A stretch of DNA of 6,889 bases from Candidatus Poribacteria bacterium (GTDB lineage Bacteria; Poribacteria; DTPJ01), in NCBI GenBank assembly GCA_011334435.1, contig DTPJ01000593.1, positions 1 through 6,889 of the forward strand. Reading direction: 5' to 3'. Shown piece after piece: positions 6,311-6,889 of the stretch. Both the position numbers and the translations under genes were made by a program. Each line of letters begins with the position of its first letter. The first letter of the stretch is position 1. The notes beneath the pieces are model-generated. The model was not told the DNA's origin. It searched no databases and worked only from the letters and a program-made list of their open reading frames with translations.

Positions 6311-6889
6311 CTATTGTAACTTTGCCAAGGCAACAATATTTGAGTTTAAACATCTGACACCGGGTATTTTTTCTGTAAAAGTCTCGAACAAAAAAATTAT
6401 TTTAGCAAGCCACAAAGGTAGTCTTGTGTGTGCAATTTTTAAGAAACGTGCAATTGGAAAGGAAAGAAAGAAAATGGCAAAATATCTTTCAACCTTAAAA
6501 TCAGCCAAATTTAATGCCGTCTCCAGATATCCAAAGGTAAACTGCTTTTCGCCCTTTGTATGTGCTTCCATTGGGAAAAATTTTCTTCCGAAAGCAGAAA
6601 ACGGATTAAGCAAGTTTGGCTCCATAAACAGACAAAGAGCATGAGAAGCGGACACCCTCTTAAGCTCACTGAACGCCCTGCTTAATTTAGGCAAATGATG
6701 AAGTATGGAAATTCCAATTATAAAATTAAAAGCGCCATCCTTAAACGGAAGCCTCATCGCATCACACACAACAAAATCACCTTCACGACACACAAACTTG
6801 GCAACCTTAATCCACCTTTTACTCAAATCTATTCCAACTACCACAAAACCCCACCTACAAATCAGCCTGGAAAGCCAACCACCGCCACA
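6311..6889 (-). CDS. Class I SAM-dependent methyltransferase, N-terminus cut by right edge
   Basis: The frame is open to the right edge, giving 192 visible residues. Numbering from the edge, the first four residues CGGG are the SAM-binding glycine loop (motif I), so only the N-terminal leader is missing. A GTG at 6844 lies inside this motif region and is not the start. The ribose-binding acidic residue follows in VVGIDLS (17-23), then CDAMRLPF (42-49) and ISILHHLP (60-67), the hallmark of the Methyltransf_11 group, and MEPNLLNPF (89-97). The last half is hydrophobic and aromatic (AIFFLSFPIARFL), as expected of an acceptor-binding region. The acceptor may be a sugar or lipid carrier intermediate, judging only from the neighbours; an unrelated role is possible because about 100 nt with a candidate control block separates it from the SDR gene. 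No terminator is visible after its TAG. Confidence 0.9.
   Translation of the reverse strand, partial: CGGGWLSRLICRWGFVVVGIDLSKRWIKVAKFVCREGDFVVCDAMRLPFKDGAFNFIIGISILHHLPKLSRAFSELKRVSASHALCLFMEPNLLNPFSAFGRKFFPMEAHTKGEKQFTFGYLETALNLADFKVERYFAIFFLSFPIARFLKIAHTRLPLWLAKIIFLFETFTEKIPGVRCLNSNIVALAKLQ

Noticed and set aside
6301..6319. Inverted repeat TTACAA-n7-TTGTAA around the methyltransferase stop codon, considered as a terminator
   Set aside because: The stem is only 6 AT-rich pairs with no T-run after it in the direction of transcription.
6285..6644. Plus-strand open frame of 119 codons
   Set aside because: It lies almost wholly opposite the methyltransferase coding sequence, which has clear family motifs, and its own translation shows no recognisable domain.

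Overview
This window is a fragment of a surface-polysaccharide or protein-glycosylation gene cluster. Every recognisable gene lies on the minus strand, so transcription runs from right to left. The base composition is AT-rich, and Ile ATA and Arg AGA/AGG codons are frequent. Few genes have a good Shine-Dalgarno site, two starts can only be TTG, and the one plausible promoter box looks like an archaeal TATA element. Together these suggest an archaeon, possibly a thermophile or a Bathyarchaeota-type lineage. That assignment is an inference with moderate to low confidence, because the window holds no rRNA or informational gene.

In transcription order the layout is as follows. (1) A class I SAM-dependent methyltransferase cut by the right edge (6311-6889). 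(2) A roughly 100-nt gap holding a candidate control block (6222-6283). (3) An extended-SDR nucleotide-sugar epimerase/dehydratase (5101-6210). (4) A GT4 glycosyltransferase with an atypical donor site (3900-5087). (5) A paralogous GT4 glycosyltransferase with a normal donor site (2680-3903), coupled to the previous gene by an ATGA overlap. (6) A 79-nt gap holding a second copy of the control block (2628-2690). (7) An HPr-kinase-like P-loop protein (1587-2600). (8) A third, more distant GT4 glycosyltransferase (450-1571). (9) A short decayed remnant of yet another GT4 C-terminus (323-413). (10) The N-terminal third of a GT2 glycosyltransferase, cut by the left edge (1-326).

The likely division of labour is that the SDR enzyme makes or remodels a nucleotide sugar, the GT4 and GT2 enzymes add sugars one after another to a lipid-linked or protein-linked glycan at the cytoplasmic face of the membrane, and the methyltransferase and HprK-like protein modify the sugar or control the pathway. 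No sugar identity can be read from the sequence.

The least ordinary points are the two related upstream blocks in front of the SDR gene and the kinase-like gene, the frameshifted GT4 remnant whose stop still overlaps the GT2 start as ATGA, the Asn in place of the first Glu of the EX7E motif in one GT4, and an HprK-like kinase inside a glycosyltransferase cluster. No RNA gene, CRISPR array, insertion sequence or clear terminator was seen. No gene-free stretch exceeds 300 nt.
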